Below, piece by piece: positions 37,674 through 46,834 of a stretch of DNA of 64,000 bases (the first letter of the stretch is position 1; the number at the start of each line of letters is the position of its first letter). The DNA is taken from contig CAVUZG010000004.1 in assembly GCA_963745945.1 (NCBI GenBank), positions 1,984,001-2,048,000 of the forward strand. Reading direction: 5' to 3'. The notes under the pieces are model-generated. The model made no database searches and was not told the origin of the DNA. It saw only the letters and a program-made list of their open reading frames with translations. This DNA comes from DATFVA01 sp963745945 (lineage in GTDB: Bacteria; Bacteroidota; Ignavibacteria; Ignavibacteriales; Ignavibacteriaceae). Made by a program: the position numbers and the translations under genes.

Positions 37674-39650
37674 TTATATAAGTTTCTGAATCGTAGTAAA
37701 CATAGTATCAAACTCATATGGTTTTGTAAGAGTAGCGGTAATACCTGCTTCTCTCATATCTATCTTTTCCTCCAGGCCCATACTCCCTGATGAAAGTATA
37801 ATAGGCATTTTTAATTTCAATTCTCTGATCTTACTTGTGGTTTCAAGACCATTCATTTCCGGCATATTATAATCAATAATAACCAGATCGACTTTTATTT
37901 CTTCAGTAAGTACACGTATCGCCTCCATACCCGAGCCTACTTTTATTACATTATATCCATTGGATTCGAGCATTTCAGCAAGCAGATCTCTTAGCATTAT
38001 TTCGTCATCAACAAGCAAAATTATTTTATCCGCAATGGTTAGTTTTTCTGAGGCAGTTGGTTCAAACGATGGTAAAAAAACATCGAATGTAGTACCGCCG
38101 TCAAGAATGCTTGAAACTTCAACGTGACCATTGTGGGCTTTAATTATTCCATAAGTAACATAAAGTCCCAACCCTGATCCGGTTTCTTTAATTTTTGTTG
38201 AAAAATACGGATCGAATATTCTCTGAATATTTTTTTCATCGATACCGGCACCATTATCACTTACAGAAAAATGAACATAATTCCCTTTGTCCAAAAGAGG
38301 GTATTTAAACACATTTTGCTCATCTATTTTGATATTTGAAGCCTTGAGTTTTATACTCCCCTTTCCTTCAATTGCTTCCTTGGCATTTACACAGAGATTC
38401 AATAGCACCTGATAAATTTCGGTGCTGTTTCCAAGGACATCATATAGATCGGGCTGTACATCACTTTCAAAATCAATTTTTTTCGGGAATGTCTGTAATA
38501 TAACTTTTGAGATTTCATTTAGTAAAACATTTGCCTTTATAATCTCTTTTCTTTTGGGTGTCGGTTTACCGAAAGAAAGCAGCCCTTTAGTCAGGTCCCG
38601 GGCCCTGACAGAACAATTTTCAATATTATCTATAAGTCTATATATATTTTCATTTTCAGGGACTCTCTTTTTTAACAGATTAAGACTCCCGAAAATACTC
38701 GACAAAAGATTACTAAAATCATGAGCCATCCCGCTGGATAACTTTCCGATAGTCTCAAGCTTTTGTGCCTGCAACAGCCTGTTCTCGAGAGTGGTATTTA
38801 ATTCTCTTGTCCTGATGCTGCTTATTGCAAAGGCCAGGAGCACTGCAAGTTGTTCGCTATTATTAATTTCAAAAGTTGAATATACTTCCTTTTTTCTTCC
38901 GACTATTATTGCAGCTAAAAGTTTTTCGTCAAAGAATGCCGGAGAAATTATGAGAGATTCACATTGAAAATACCTGGTAAGATTAAAGCCTATATTGTTT
39001 GGATAATTCAGTGCAAGCAGCGAATGTTTATTCACATTAAGCCACTTGGAAATAAAGGAAAAGTTCGCTTCTACTTCCCTCTCCATTTCATCCTGGTTTT
39101 TTATTATTTCCTTTTTATCCTCTGCCAGGTATTCGAATTTCTTCCCCTCATTAAAAATTACGATGATACCAAAATCACTTTTTGAAAGCTCAATACTTTT
39201 TTTAAGGATTTCTCCCGATAGCTTATCTAAAGATTTCTCTTTTACAACGAGGGTTAGAATATCCTGCTGCTGTTCCTGAAATTTCAGATTTTTCTCTATC
39301 AAATCCGAATGGGAAAATTCCTGAGACAGGGTATGAGTAAGATTATGAGCCTTTATAAAGTATCCTTCTATTTTTCCTTTATTTAAGAGGGGTGTAAATG
39401 AGATTAGTCTTTTTTCATTTCTCAGGTGAGATGGTTTGGTTTTATCAAAGAAAACCTTTTCAAGATCTTCTTTTGTAAAATCCAGAAGTACTCCCAACAT
39501 CTTCCCTTTAATCCTATTGGATTCAATTAAAGATTTGAACTGCTGGTTGTACCAAATAACTTTAAGGGACTGATCCGTAACCGCATAAGCGGAGTCATCT
39601 GTTTCTAAAATTTCGGTCAGGAAATATTTAGAAACTATTGATTTTGACAT
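37674..39650 (-). CDS. PAS/GAF hybrid histidine kinase with C-terminal receiver
   Basis: The 658-residue product is soluble. It has a PAS-like start (DDSAYAVTDQSLKVIWYNQQ), a GAF-like region near 130-285, HisKA with the histidine in SGMAHDFSNLLSSIFGSL (about 308), a NtrB-like HATPase (NLCVNAKEAIEG, DNGAGID, GSGLGLYVTYGI), and a receiver (ILLVDDEIMLRDLL, VDLVIIDYNMPEMNG). Twelve bases separate it from the NtrC-type gene that precedes it on the same strand, which is the likely partner. Confidence 0.9.
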   Translation of the reverse strand: MSKSIVSKYFLTEILETDDSAYAVTDQSLKVIWYNQQFKSLIESNRIKGKMLGVLLDFTKEDLEKVFFDKTKPSHLRNEKRLISFTPLLNKGKIEGYFIKAHNLTHTLSQEFSHSDLIEKNLKFQEQQQDILTLVVKEKSLDKLSGEILKKSIELSKSDFGIIVIFNEGKKFEYLAEDKKEIIKNQDEMEREVEANFSFISKWLNVNKHSLLALNYPNNIGFNLTRYFQCESLIISPAFFDEKLLAAIIVGRKKEVYSTFEINNSEQLAVLLAFAISSIRTRELNTTLENRLLQAQKLETIGKLSSGMAHDFSNLLSSIFGSLNLLKKRVPENENIYRLIDNIENCSVRARDLTKGLLSFGKPTPKRKEIIKANVLLNEISKVILQTFPKKIDFESDVQPDLYDVLGNSTEIYQVLLNLCVNAKEAIEGKGSIKLKASNIKIDEQNVFKYPLLDKGNYVHFSVSDNGAGIDEKNIQRIFDPYFSTKIKETGSGLGLYVTYGIIKAHNGHVEVSSILDGGTTFDVFLPSFEPTASEKLTIADKIILLVDDEIMLRDLLAEMLESNGYNVIKVGSGMEAIRVLTEEIKVDLVIIDYNMPEMNGLETTSKIRELKLKMPIILSSGSMGLEEKIDMREAGITATLTKPYEFDTMFTTIQKLI

Positions 39651-39662
39651 TTTGGTAACTGT

Positions 39663-41027
39663 TTATTCCTGTCTGATTTCGTATTTTTTTATTTTCGTAT
39701 AAAGTGTTTTCGGGCTTATCCCAAGCTGATTCGCCGTTTGCGTCCTGTCCCACCTGTTCCGTTTCAATACCTTAGCTATATGGCGTTTTTCAACTTCTTC
39801 CATACTCAACACCGATAAATCCTCTTCTGATTCATCAATGCTTGTTGATTCTTTATAAGCCTGCATATGGGGTAGGTTTAAATCTTCCGGTTTAATATTG
39901 TCCCCTTCGGCAAAAATAATTGCACGCTCTATTATATGTTCAAGTTCTCTTATATTGCCGGGAAAAGCGTATGCTAACAAAACTCTTTCTGCTTCGGCGG
40001 ATAATTTTTTGGGTGATCTGATCGGGGATTTTGTTGCAAGGAAATGATCTGCCAAAAGAGCTATATCTTCTTTCCTGTCTCTTAACGGAGGAATAGTTAA
40101 AGTGATTACGTTTAGTCTAAAGAGCAGATCGCGTCTGAAATTTTTATTATCCGCCTCTTCAAGCAAATTTCTGTTTGTAGCACCTATCACCCTAACATTT
40201 GAAGTAAGATTAGTAACTCCGCCTATTCTTCTGTACTCTCCATTTTCCAGAAACCTCAACAATTTCGGTTGTAGAGTTAGACTAAGTTCACCAATTTCGT
40301 CGAGGAAAAGGGTTCCGCCATGGGCAATTTCCACTAATCCCTGTTTGGTATTTTTAGCATCGGTAAAGGCACCTTTTTCATGACCGAATAATTCACTTTC
40401 TATTAGGGTATCAGGTAAAGAAGCACAATTAACTATTACAAAAGGCATTTCGTTTCTTGCGGAATGCTTATGAATATATTCTGCAAATAGCTCTTTACCG
40501 GTTCCTGTTTCTCCTTCTATTAAAATATTTGAATCAGACATTGCAGATTTATTGGCAAGGTTTATTACTCTTTGAAGTTCGGAACTATCGCCAATAATTG
40601 TATTTGAAAGCTTTTTATTGACCTGGCTGGAGAGAATTGCATTCTTAACAATAAGGTCTTTATGTTCCACTGAACGATTTATTGTTACAAGAAGCTCATC
40701 AAAATTATACGGTTTTGTTATGAAATCGTAAGCACCAAGTTGAATACACTCAATTGCTTTTCTAATTTCAGATTGGGCAGAAAGAATTATTACCTGGATT
40801 GAAGCATTATATTCAGAAACAAATTTAAGAACCTCTTCCCCGGAGACTTCTTTCATATTGAGGTCGAGGAGGAGGATATCATAATTTTTTCGCTTGATAG
40901 CTTCGATAGCATATTGCCCATCGTAGACGGTATCTACAGAAAAACCTTCCTCAAGTAACTGTTCTTTTAATAAATAACAAAGAGTTTCATCATCGTCACA
41001 AACTAAAATCTTTGAATTTTTAGTCAT
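39663..41027 (-). CDS. NtrC-family sigma-54-dependent response regulator
   Basis: The 454-residue product has a receiver (ILVCDDDETLCYLLKEQLL, acceptor in ILLLDLNMKEVSG), a sigma-54 activator AAA domain (GETGTGKELFAEYIH, GAFTDA for sigma-54 contact, GGTLFLDEIGEL) and a Fis-type helix-turn-helix (RTQTANQLGISPKTLYTKI). It activates promoters read by RNA polymerase with sigma-54. The partner kinase is immediately downstream. The pilin leaders carry sigma-54-like sites, a possible target. Confidence 0.94.
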   Translation of the reverse strand: MTKNSKILVCDDDETLCYLLKEQLLEEGFSVDTVYDGQYAIEAIKRKNYDILLLDLNMKEVSGEEVLKFVSEYNASIQVIILSAQSEIRKAIECIQLGAYDFITKPYNFDELLVTINRSVEHKDLIVKNAILSSQVNKKLSNTIIGDSSELQRVINLANKSAMSDSNILIEGETGTGKELFAEYIHKHSARNEMPFVIVNCASLPDTLIESELFGHEKGAFTDAKNTKQGLVEIAHGGTLFLDEIGELSLTLQPKLLRFLENGEYRRIGGVTNLTSNVRVIGATNRNLLEEADNKNFRRDLLFRLNVITLTIPPLRDRKEDIALLADHFLATKSPIRSPKKLSAEAERVLLAYAFPGNIRELEHIIERAIIFAEGDNIKPEDLNLPHMQAYKESTSIDESEEDLSVLSMEEVEKRHIAKVLKRNRWDRTQTANQLGISPKTLYTKIKKYEIRQE

Positions 41028-41112
41028 TAATACCCTATTTGAAAATGAAGAGAATTCGCCAATTTGGAATAAGAATCACTATTTTTTATATTTCAAGCTC
41101 TCATTTTTTTAT

Positions 41113-41184
41113 GGGCGCGTAGCTCAGGGGTAGAGCATCTGCCTTTTAAGCAGAGGGTCGGTGGTTCGAAACCACCCGCGCTCA
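41113..41184 (+). tRNA. tRNA-Lys (anticodon TTT)
   Basis: The 72 bases fold into a cloverleaf: acceptor GGGCGCG with CGCGCTC, D-arm GCTC-GAGC, anticodon arm TCTGC with loop CTTTTAA and GCAGA, T-arm GGTGG-TTCGAAA-CCACC, and discriminator A. The anticodon TTT reads lysine codons. CCA is not encoded. Confidence 0.95.
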
Positions 41185-41211
41185 CTGAAACATTCAAATA
41201 ACATTTTTGTT

Positions 41212-41240
41212 GCCCCGTATTTTGCGGGGCTTTGTTTTTT
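41212..41240 (+). terminator. Terminator after tRNA-Lys
   Basis: GCCCCGT and GCGGGGC form a strong GC stem with an A+T loop and are followed by TTTGTTTTTT, 28 bases after the tRNA. Confidence 0.85.
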
Positions 41241-41415
41241 ACAAAAATAAACAAAAACTACAGTATTTAATATTAATATATTTATTAAATAACAGCAAGT
41301 TAATGAATTTCAATCGGAATCTTATATACTTATTTGTTTTTTTTATTATTATAACACTTGTAAATTATTTAAAGATAGTTAATCTCATTTGATACTCCTT
41401 AAAAGGAATTAAAGA

Positions 41416-41760
41416 TTGGGTGAAATAGTATTCTGGACTATACTGAGAATATCAATATTAATTCCTGTTTTGTGGATTGCCCGGGGATATATTGAATTCC
41501 AGTTTTGGTGGACTATTGTTCTTATGTCTATTTACGGTGTGGTGATTCATCCTGCTGTAATTCATTACAGGCTATTTGAAGAAAAAAATAAAGAGATAAT
41601 CAGTACCACCCTTTGTTCTTCCTGCAAACATTTCGACCGTTCTGCTGTGCTTTGTATGAAATATGACAAGCATCCCACAAAATCCTTTCTTCCGTGTGAA
41701 GGTGTCGATTGGACGCCTAAAATACCAAACCAAAATAAAGAAGATATCATTAATCAATAA
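41416..41760 (+). CDS. Small membrane protein with Cys-rich tail, unknown function
   Basis: The 114-residue product has two membrane helices (residues 3-20 and 27-50) and a soluble tail with TLCSSCKHFDRSAVLCMKYD and FLPCEGVDW. The four cysteines in CxxC...C...C spacing could bind a metal. The start is a TTG without a strong ribosome site, so it may begin elsewhere. No family is recognised. It stands between the tRNA and the acyltransferase. Confidence 0.6.
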   Translation: MGEIVFWTILRISILIPVLWIARGYIEFQFWWTIVLMSIYGVVIHPAVIHYRLFEEKNKEIISTTLCSSCKHFDRSAVLCMKYDKHPTKSFLPCEGVDWTPKIPNQNKEDIINQ

Positions 41761-41977
41761 AAACTATTCTATTTGCCATTTTAATCTTTCTCGTTAGATA
41801 AGAATTATTGTCTATAGAATGTTTTTCGACTGGCTTTATTGTTAAAACTCAAATCGATGGGCTTAGTATATTTTACCTGCGGCTTCTCATCCTCAGAAAG
41901 CAATTTCTTAATTAGCACTTTTTATTTTATTATCACATAATGATTCAATAATTTGCCATTATTAGAATGTTTTTAAA

Positions 41978-43111
41978 ATGAAAAAAGACAGCTCACGATT
42001 CATTTATATCGACTTACTAAGGGGGTGGGCTTTAATCGTAATGATTGAGGTTCATGTTTTTAACTCTTTTCTCATTCCAGAACTAAAAGAAACATCCTGG
42101 TTTAGTCTGCTAAATTTCGTAAATGGACTTGTAGCCCCGGCTTTCTTATTCGTAAGCGGATTTGCATTCATCATTTCTTCTGAAAGAAAACTTGATGAAT
42201 TAAGAAAATACAAAAAATATTTTTGGAATAAACTCAGCAGAATTGGATTGATCTTTCTTGCCGGATATTCACTTCATCTTCCTTTTTTTTCATTTTCAAA
42301 AATGATTGCGGAAAACAGATTACAGAATTTGGTCACCTGGTTTAATGTAGATATACTTCAATGTATTGCAGCAGGATTATTGTTATTGTTAGTTTTAAGA
42401 ATTGTTATTAAGAAAGATAAATTCTTCTATGGAATACTAATGACCCTAATGTTATTTATATGGCTTGGTTCACCGGTTATATGGAAAATAAATTTTAGTA
42501 ATTATCTTCCGCTTTTCTTTGCCGATTATTTTAATCCCATGAAAGGTTCTTATTTCCCTTTATTCCCCTGGCTTTTTTTCCTGCTGGCAGGCGCAGTTTT
42601 TTCAAAAGTATATACATATTATAGAAACGAAAACCGGGAAAAAGAATTTTTAAACAAAATCTTACTGTACAGTTTAATTCCTATATTACTGACTCATCTT
42701 TTATTTTCAGATATTTTTTATTCCTCAATATTTATTATTCGTCCAAATCCCTTTTTCTTAATACAGCGGTTAGGATATATTCTACTTCTTGCTTCATTCT
42801 TCTGGCATTACTCCTCCAATAGAGAAAACAAAACCTCTTTTGTTTTGGATGTGAGTAGGGAGTCATTGCTAATTTACTGGCTTCATCTGCAAATTATTTA
42901 TTCAATAATATGGGGTGGAAGAAGTCTGGTCGAAATTGTAGATAGTAGTTTTTCAGCCACGGAGTGCGTGTTAGCCACCTTAATTCTTATTTTTGTAATG
43001 GTTGTCGCGGCTAAAGCCTGGAAAGGATTTAAAATGAAATATCCTTCCTACGCCAGACCGATTACCGGGGGAATTATTATTATTTCAACCGTACTTTTTC
43101 TGCTAATCTGA
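41978..43111 (+). CDS. HGSNAT-like / DUF1624 membrane acyltransferase
   Basis: The 377-residue product has about ten membrane helices. The family features are RFIYIDLLRGWALIVMIEVH at the start (histidine near residue 26), FVNGLVAPAFLFVSGF, and QCIAAGLLLLLVLR. It resembles the heparan-alpha-glucosaminide N-acetyltransferase catalytic domain and the wider membrane acyltransferases, which move acyl groups across or onto sugars. The substrate is unknown. It converges with the SRPBCC gene, three bases away. Confidence 0.82.
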   Translation: MKKDSSRFIYIDLLRGWALIVMIEVHVFNSFLIPELKETSWFSLLNFVNGLVAPAFLFVSGFAFIISSERKLDELRKYKKYFWNKLSRIGLIFLAGYSLHLPFFSFSKMIAENRLQNLVTWFNVDILQCIAAGLLLLLVLRIVIKKDKFFYGILMTLMLFIWLGSPVIWKINFSNYLPLFFADYFNPMKGSYFPLFPWLFFLLAGAVFSKVYTYYRNENREKEFLNKILLYSLIPILLTHLLFSDIFYSSIFIIRPNPFFLIQRLGYILLLASFFWHYSSNRENKTSFVLDVSRESLLIYWLHLQIIYSIIWGGRSLVEIVDSSFSATECVLATLILIFVMVVAAKAWKGFKMKYPSYARPITGGIIIISTVLFLLI

Positions 43112-43113
43112 TT

Positions 43114-43593
43114 TTATTTTCCCCCGAGATTAATTCCTTTTAAAAACATTTTATTAAGTGTTTCTTTCCTAAAAGAAAAAATTTCCTTTATTTTCTTTTT
43201 AATAAAAAACCTATGAATTATTCGTCCAAAAACGCCTGCCGGCAAAGCATAATAAACTTCATCTTTCATAAGTACGCCATCATTTATTTCTTTAAAAGTA
43301 TGGCGATGATGCCAAAATTTATATGGTCCGAATTTTTGTTCATCAATAAAGTAATACGGCTTTTCAACAGCCGATATTATTGTGACCCAGTTTAGAGGGA
43401 TATTAAAAATGGGCCTGACTTTATAAGTTATCACTTGTCCTGAATAAATGTTTTTCCCGGGGTCGTTTGTAATTACAAATTTCATTTCGGGCGGAGTTAT
43501 TTTTGAGAGATTACCGGGGCTTGAGAAGAAATCCCAGGCCTTCTGAATTGAAACTGGAAGTTTCTGCTCTTCAAAATGTCTGTAAATTTTCAT
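43114..43593 (-). CDS. SRPBCC-family (START-like) protein
   Basis: The 159-residue product has the ligand-binding SRPBCC layout of Bacteroidota and Chlorobi: MKIYRHFEEQKLPVSIQKAW at the start, FFSSPGNLSKITPPEMKF, QVITYKVRPIFNIPLNW, and KFWHHRHTFKEINDGVLMKD. Such proteins bind hydrophobic ligands or modify polyketide-like compounds; the role here is unknown. It is divergent from the sucrose cassette. Confidence 0.88.
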   Translation of the reverse strand: MKIYRHFEEQKLPVSIQKAWDFFSSPGNLSKITPPEMKFVITNDPGKNIYSGQVITYKVRPIFNIPLNWVTIISAVEKPYYFIDEQKFGPYKFWHHRHTFKEINDGVLMKDEVYYALPAGVFGRIIHRFFIKKKIKEIFSFRKETLNKMFLKGINLGGK

Positions 43594-43658
43594 GGTGTCT
43601 TTTTTTATTTAGAACAAACCTACCCGGCACAAAATTCCATTTTTATCACACCGGCACT

Positions 43659-43681
43659 AACTCATTTGATAATAATGAGTT
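43659..43681. promoter_or_regulatory. Inverted repeat upstream of the sucrose cassette
   Basis: AACTCATT and AATGAGTT are perfect 8-bp inverted copies with a seven-base spacer. It lies in the divergent gap between the SRPBCC gene and the PfkB gene, where an operator would be placed. No T-run makes a terminator less likely. Confidence 0.35.
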
Positions 43682-43769
43682 ATAGAGTGTGTTCGTGTCC
43701 CGATTCACTTGATCTTAATAAAAAAAATGGTAATATATAAACGATTTTTTATCTAATAAGAAAGTTGAA

Positions 43770-44660
43770 ATGAATCGCGTTACTTCAATTGGTGAGGTTC
43801 TGTTTGATGTTTATCCCGGAAGTAAGGCGCTGGGTGGAGCTCCTTTTAATTTTATTTATCACATTATAAAACTTACGGGTAAAGGAAATTTTGTAAGTCG
43901 CGTTGGAAATGACAGTGGGGGAAAGGAAATAATTGATTTCCTGCAGAAGAAAAACATTTCAACTGAATTTATTCAGATTGACAATCAACATTCTACCGGG
44001 GAATCTATCGCAACATTAAATGAACAAAAAATTCCCTCGTGGAAAATAAAAACCCCGTCAGCGTATGATTTTATAGAACTAAATGAAGAAATGAAAATCC
44101 TGGTAAACAATAATACAGATTGTCTTTATTTTGGAACGCTGGCACAAAGAGAAAAAACAACAAGGGAAACAATTAGTCATTTCTTAAATGGAGAATTAAA
44201 ATACTTCTGCGATCTTAATATCCGCCAGAATTTTTATACAAAAGATCTGATTCAAGAATGTCTGGCTGCCAGCAATGTAATAAAAATTAATATAGAAGAA
44301 CTTCACCTGATTAATGAATTGCTATTCAATAAAAGTTTTGATAAAAATGATGCTTCGAGAAGATTATTAAATGAATGTCAGTTAGAGCTATTGTGTGTGA
44401 CTTATGGAGACGATGGAGCCATAATTTACAAAGGAGAAAATCACAATCACTATAAACTAAAAGCCGGTAACGTTGTAGATACTGTGGGAGCAGGAGATGC
44501 ATATGCAGCAATTCTCTGCATAGGTTATTTACAAAATTGGGATATTGAAAGAACTAATAAAATAGCCTCTGAATTTGCCGGTGAAATTATAAAAATAAAC
44601 GGGGCTCTGCCTGATGAGCTATCTTTATATGAAAAATATAAACCGGTAATTAATGAATAA
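43770..44660 (+). CDS. PfkB-family sugar kinase (probable fructokinase)
   Basis: The 296-residue product belongs to the ribokinase/PfkB family: ITSIGEVLFDVYPG-like start, GGAPFNF, VSRVGNDSGGKEIIDFL, and the catalytic signature DTVGAGDAYAAIL near residue 240. The gene overlaps the sucrose-phosphate synthase start by 8 bases. Sucrose synthase releases fructose (or uses it), so a fructokinase feeding fructose 6-phosphate into the pathway is the best reading; sugar specificity cannot be proved from sequence. Confidence 0.88.
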   Translation: MNRVTSIGEVLFDVYPGSKALGGAPFNFIYHIIKLTGKGNFVSRVGNDSGGKEIIDFLQKKNISTEFIQIDNQHSTGESIATLNEQKIPSWKIKTPSAYDFIELNEEMKILVNNNTDCLYFGTLAQREKTTRETISHFLNGELKYFCDLNIRQNFYTKDLIQECLAASNVIKINIEELHLINELLFNKSFDKNDASRRLLNECQLELLCVTYGDDGAIIYKGENHNHYKLKAGNVVDTVGAGDAYAAILCIGYLQNWDIERTNKIASEFAGEIIKINGALPDELSLYEKYKPVINE

Positions 44661-46821
44661 TAAAAAAAACAAAAAATTATATATTCAGTTGTACAGCATA
44701 CATGGTTTAATCCGGAACGAAAACCTTGAACTGGGGCGTGATTCAGATACGGGCGGACAGGTAAAATATGTGGTCGAACTCGCCAAAGCTTTATGTGAAG
44801 ATGAAAGAGTTGAAAAAATCGAATTGATAACAAGAGAGATAAGGGATAAAAAAGTCTCAGATGATTATTCAAAACACATTGAAACAGTTAACGACAAATT
44901 TAGTATCGTCAGAATAAGAGCAGGAGGAGGAAAATATTTACGCAAAGAACTTCTGTGGGATCATCTTGAAGAGTTTGTTGATAAAAGCATAAAACATATA
45001 AAGTCAACGGGAAGATTGCCTGATATAATACATAGTCATTACGCAGATGCCGGATATGTTTGCAGCGAACTGACTAAATTTTTTGGAATAGCTTTTATCC
45101 ACACCGGGCATTCCCTTGGCAAAGATAAACTAAGAAAACTAATAACTGCCGGGGTAGGTAAGGAAGAAATTGAAAAACGTTATAAAATATCTCATCGCAT
45201 AGACGTTGAAGAAGAGATAATCCTTTTTGCCGACATGATTGTCACGAGTACCCGGCAGGAAATAAAAGTTCAGTATGGCGACTATGAAAACACCAGTGAA
45301 GAAAAGTTCAAAGTAATTCCGCCGGGTTTTGATATTGAAAAGTTCTACCCATATAACAAAATAACCGGGGATGAAAATGATGAATCAGAGAAGTGGAAAG
45401 CTATTATTGGCGAAAAATTATTTCGCTTTTTTGTTGATATTAACAAACCGATGATTCTTTCTGTTTGTCGTCCCGATAAACGAAAAAATATCTCCGGTTT
45501 AATCACTGCCTATGGGGAGAATGATGAACTACAGAAGAAAGCAAACCTTGCAATTTTTGCAGGTATAAGAAAAGATATCCAGGAAATGCCTGATAACGAA
45601 CGTGAAGTATTGACCGAAATTCTTTTGTTGATGGATAAATATAATCTTTATGGAAGAATGGCGATTCCCAAGAGACACGATACACAACATGAAATTCCGC
45701 AGCTTTACAGGATCGCAGCCCAATCCGGGGGAATATTTGTAAACGCTGCACTGGCTGAACCCTTCGGGCTAACCTTAATTGAGGCTGCGACCTCCGGAAT
45801 TCCAGTTGTTGCTACCGATGATGGTGGTCCACGTGATATTATTGAAAATTGTAAACATGGAATCCTTGTAGATATTTCAGATCCCGGAAATATTGCAAAT
45901 GCATTGAATAAAATTCTCTCTGATAAAAAGTTGTGGAAGCAATTTTCTCAAAATGGAATTAATAATGTAAAAAAATATTATACCTGGGAAGCTCATACAA
46001 AAACCTATCTGTCTGAAGTTGAAAAACTTTTGGCAAAAGAGAAAGTTAAAGAAAATACTTTCGCTCCTGTTGGCAGAAAATTACTAATTATGGAAAAACT
46101 TATAGTGTCAGACATTGATCACACGTTGCTTGGTGATGAGGACAGTCTTAATGAATTTAATGCTATTCTTAATTCAACAAATGAATTGACAGGTTTTGCT
46201 GTTGCAACCGGAAGGACAGTCGATTCTGCTATTAGTGTCTTAGAGACAAACAAGGTGGCCAAGCCGGATGTGATTATCTCCTCTGTGGGTGCTGAAATTT
46301 ATTACAATTATAAGGAGGATCTGATTTATTCACGTGGGTGGGATGCACATATTTCTAACCAATGGTACCGTGAGCGGATTCTTGGTTTGTTAAAAGATTT
46401 TAATTTTCTTTATCTGCAGGAAAAGGAAACACAAAGAAAGTTTAAGATAAGTTATTATATGAAAGATATTCCTGATAATGTTCAAAAAGTGAAAGACAAA
46501 CTTGTTAGAAATAGAATTAAAGCCAATATTATTTTTAGCCATGGACAATTTCTTGATATCCTTCCTTACCGTGCTTCAAAAGGAAAAGCAATCAGATATC
46601 TCTCCTACCGCTGGAATATTCCTTACGAAAAGATCCTCGTTGCTGGAGATTCCGGAAATGATGAAGAAATGTTAAAGGGAGAGTTGCTTGGTGTTGTGGT
46701 TGCCAATTACAGCAAAGAGCTTGAATGGCTGAGAGGAAGTAAACGAATTTATTTTGCCGGAAGAAAATATGCCGGCGGTATTATAGATGGGATTAATCAT
46801 TATAAATTTTTGAGTGAATAA
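44653..46821 (+). CDS. Bifunctional sucrose-phosphate synthase / sucrose-phosphate phosphatase
   Basis: The 722-residue product has a GT4 glycosyltransferase (residues 1-475) typical of sucrose-phosphate synthase: ELGRDSDTGGQVKYV near 28, IHSHYADAGYV, FIHTGHSLGKDK, VIPPGFDIEKFYP and EPFGLTLIEAATSGIP. A HAD phosphatase domain follows (480-722) with SDIDHTLLGDED and AGDSGNDEEML. The first part joins UDP-glucose and fructose 6-phosphate; the second removes phosphate to give sucrose. Fusion of both in one chain is known in cyanobacteria and plants-like enzymes. Gene context with sucrose synthase supports the call. Confidence 0.93.
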   Translation: MNNKKNKKLYIQLYSIHGLIRNENLELGRDSDTGGQVKYVVELAKALCEDERVEKIELITREIRDKKVSDDYSKHIETVNDKFSIVRIRAGGGKYLRKELLWDHLEEFVDKSIKHIKSTGRLPDIIHSHYADAGYVCSELTKFFGIAFIHTGHSLGKDKLRKLITAGVGKEEIEKRYKISHRIDVEEEIILFADMIVTSTRQEIKVQYGDYENTSEEKFKVIPPGFDIEKFYPYNKITGDENDESEKWKAIIGEKLFRFFVDINKPMILSVCRPDKRKNISGLITAYGENDELQKKANLAIFAGIRKDIQEMPDNEREVLTEILLLMDKYNLYGRMAIPKRHDTQHEIPQLYRIAAQSGGIFVNAALAEPFGLTLIEAATSGIPVVATDDGGPRDIIENCKHGILVDISDPGNIANALNKILSDKKLWKQFSQNGINNVKKYYTWEAHTKTYLSEVEKLLAKEKVKENTFAPVGRKLLIMEKLIVSDIDHTLLGDEDSLNEFNAILNSTNELTGFAVATGRTVDSAISVLETNKVAKPDVIISSVGAEIYYNYKEDLIYSRGWDAHISNQWYRERILGLLKDFNFLYLQEKETQRKFKISYYMKDIPDNVQKVKDKLVRNRIKANIIFSHGQFLDILPYRASKGKAIRYLSYRWNIPYEKILVAGDSGNDEEMLKGELLGVVVANYSKELEWLRGSKRIYFAGRKYAGGIIDGINHYKFLSE

Positions 46822-46834
46822 AGGAGAAAATGTT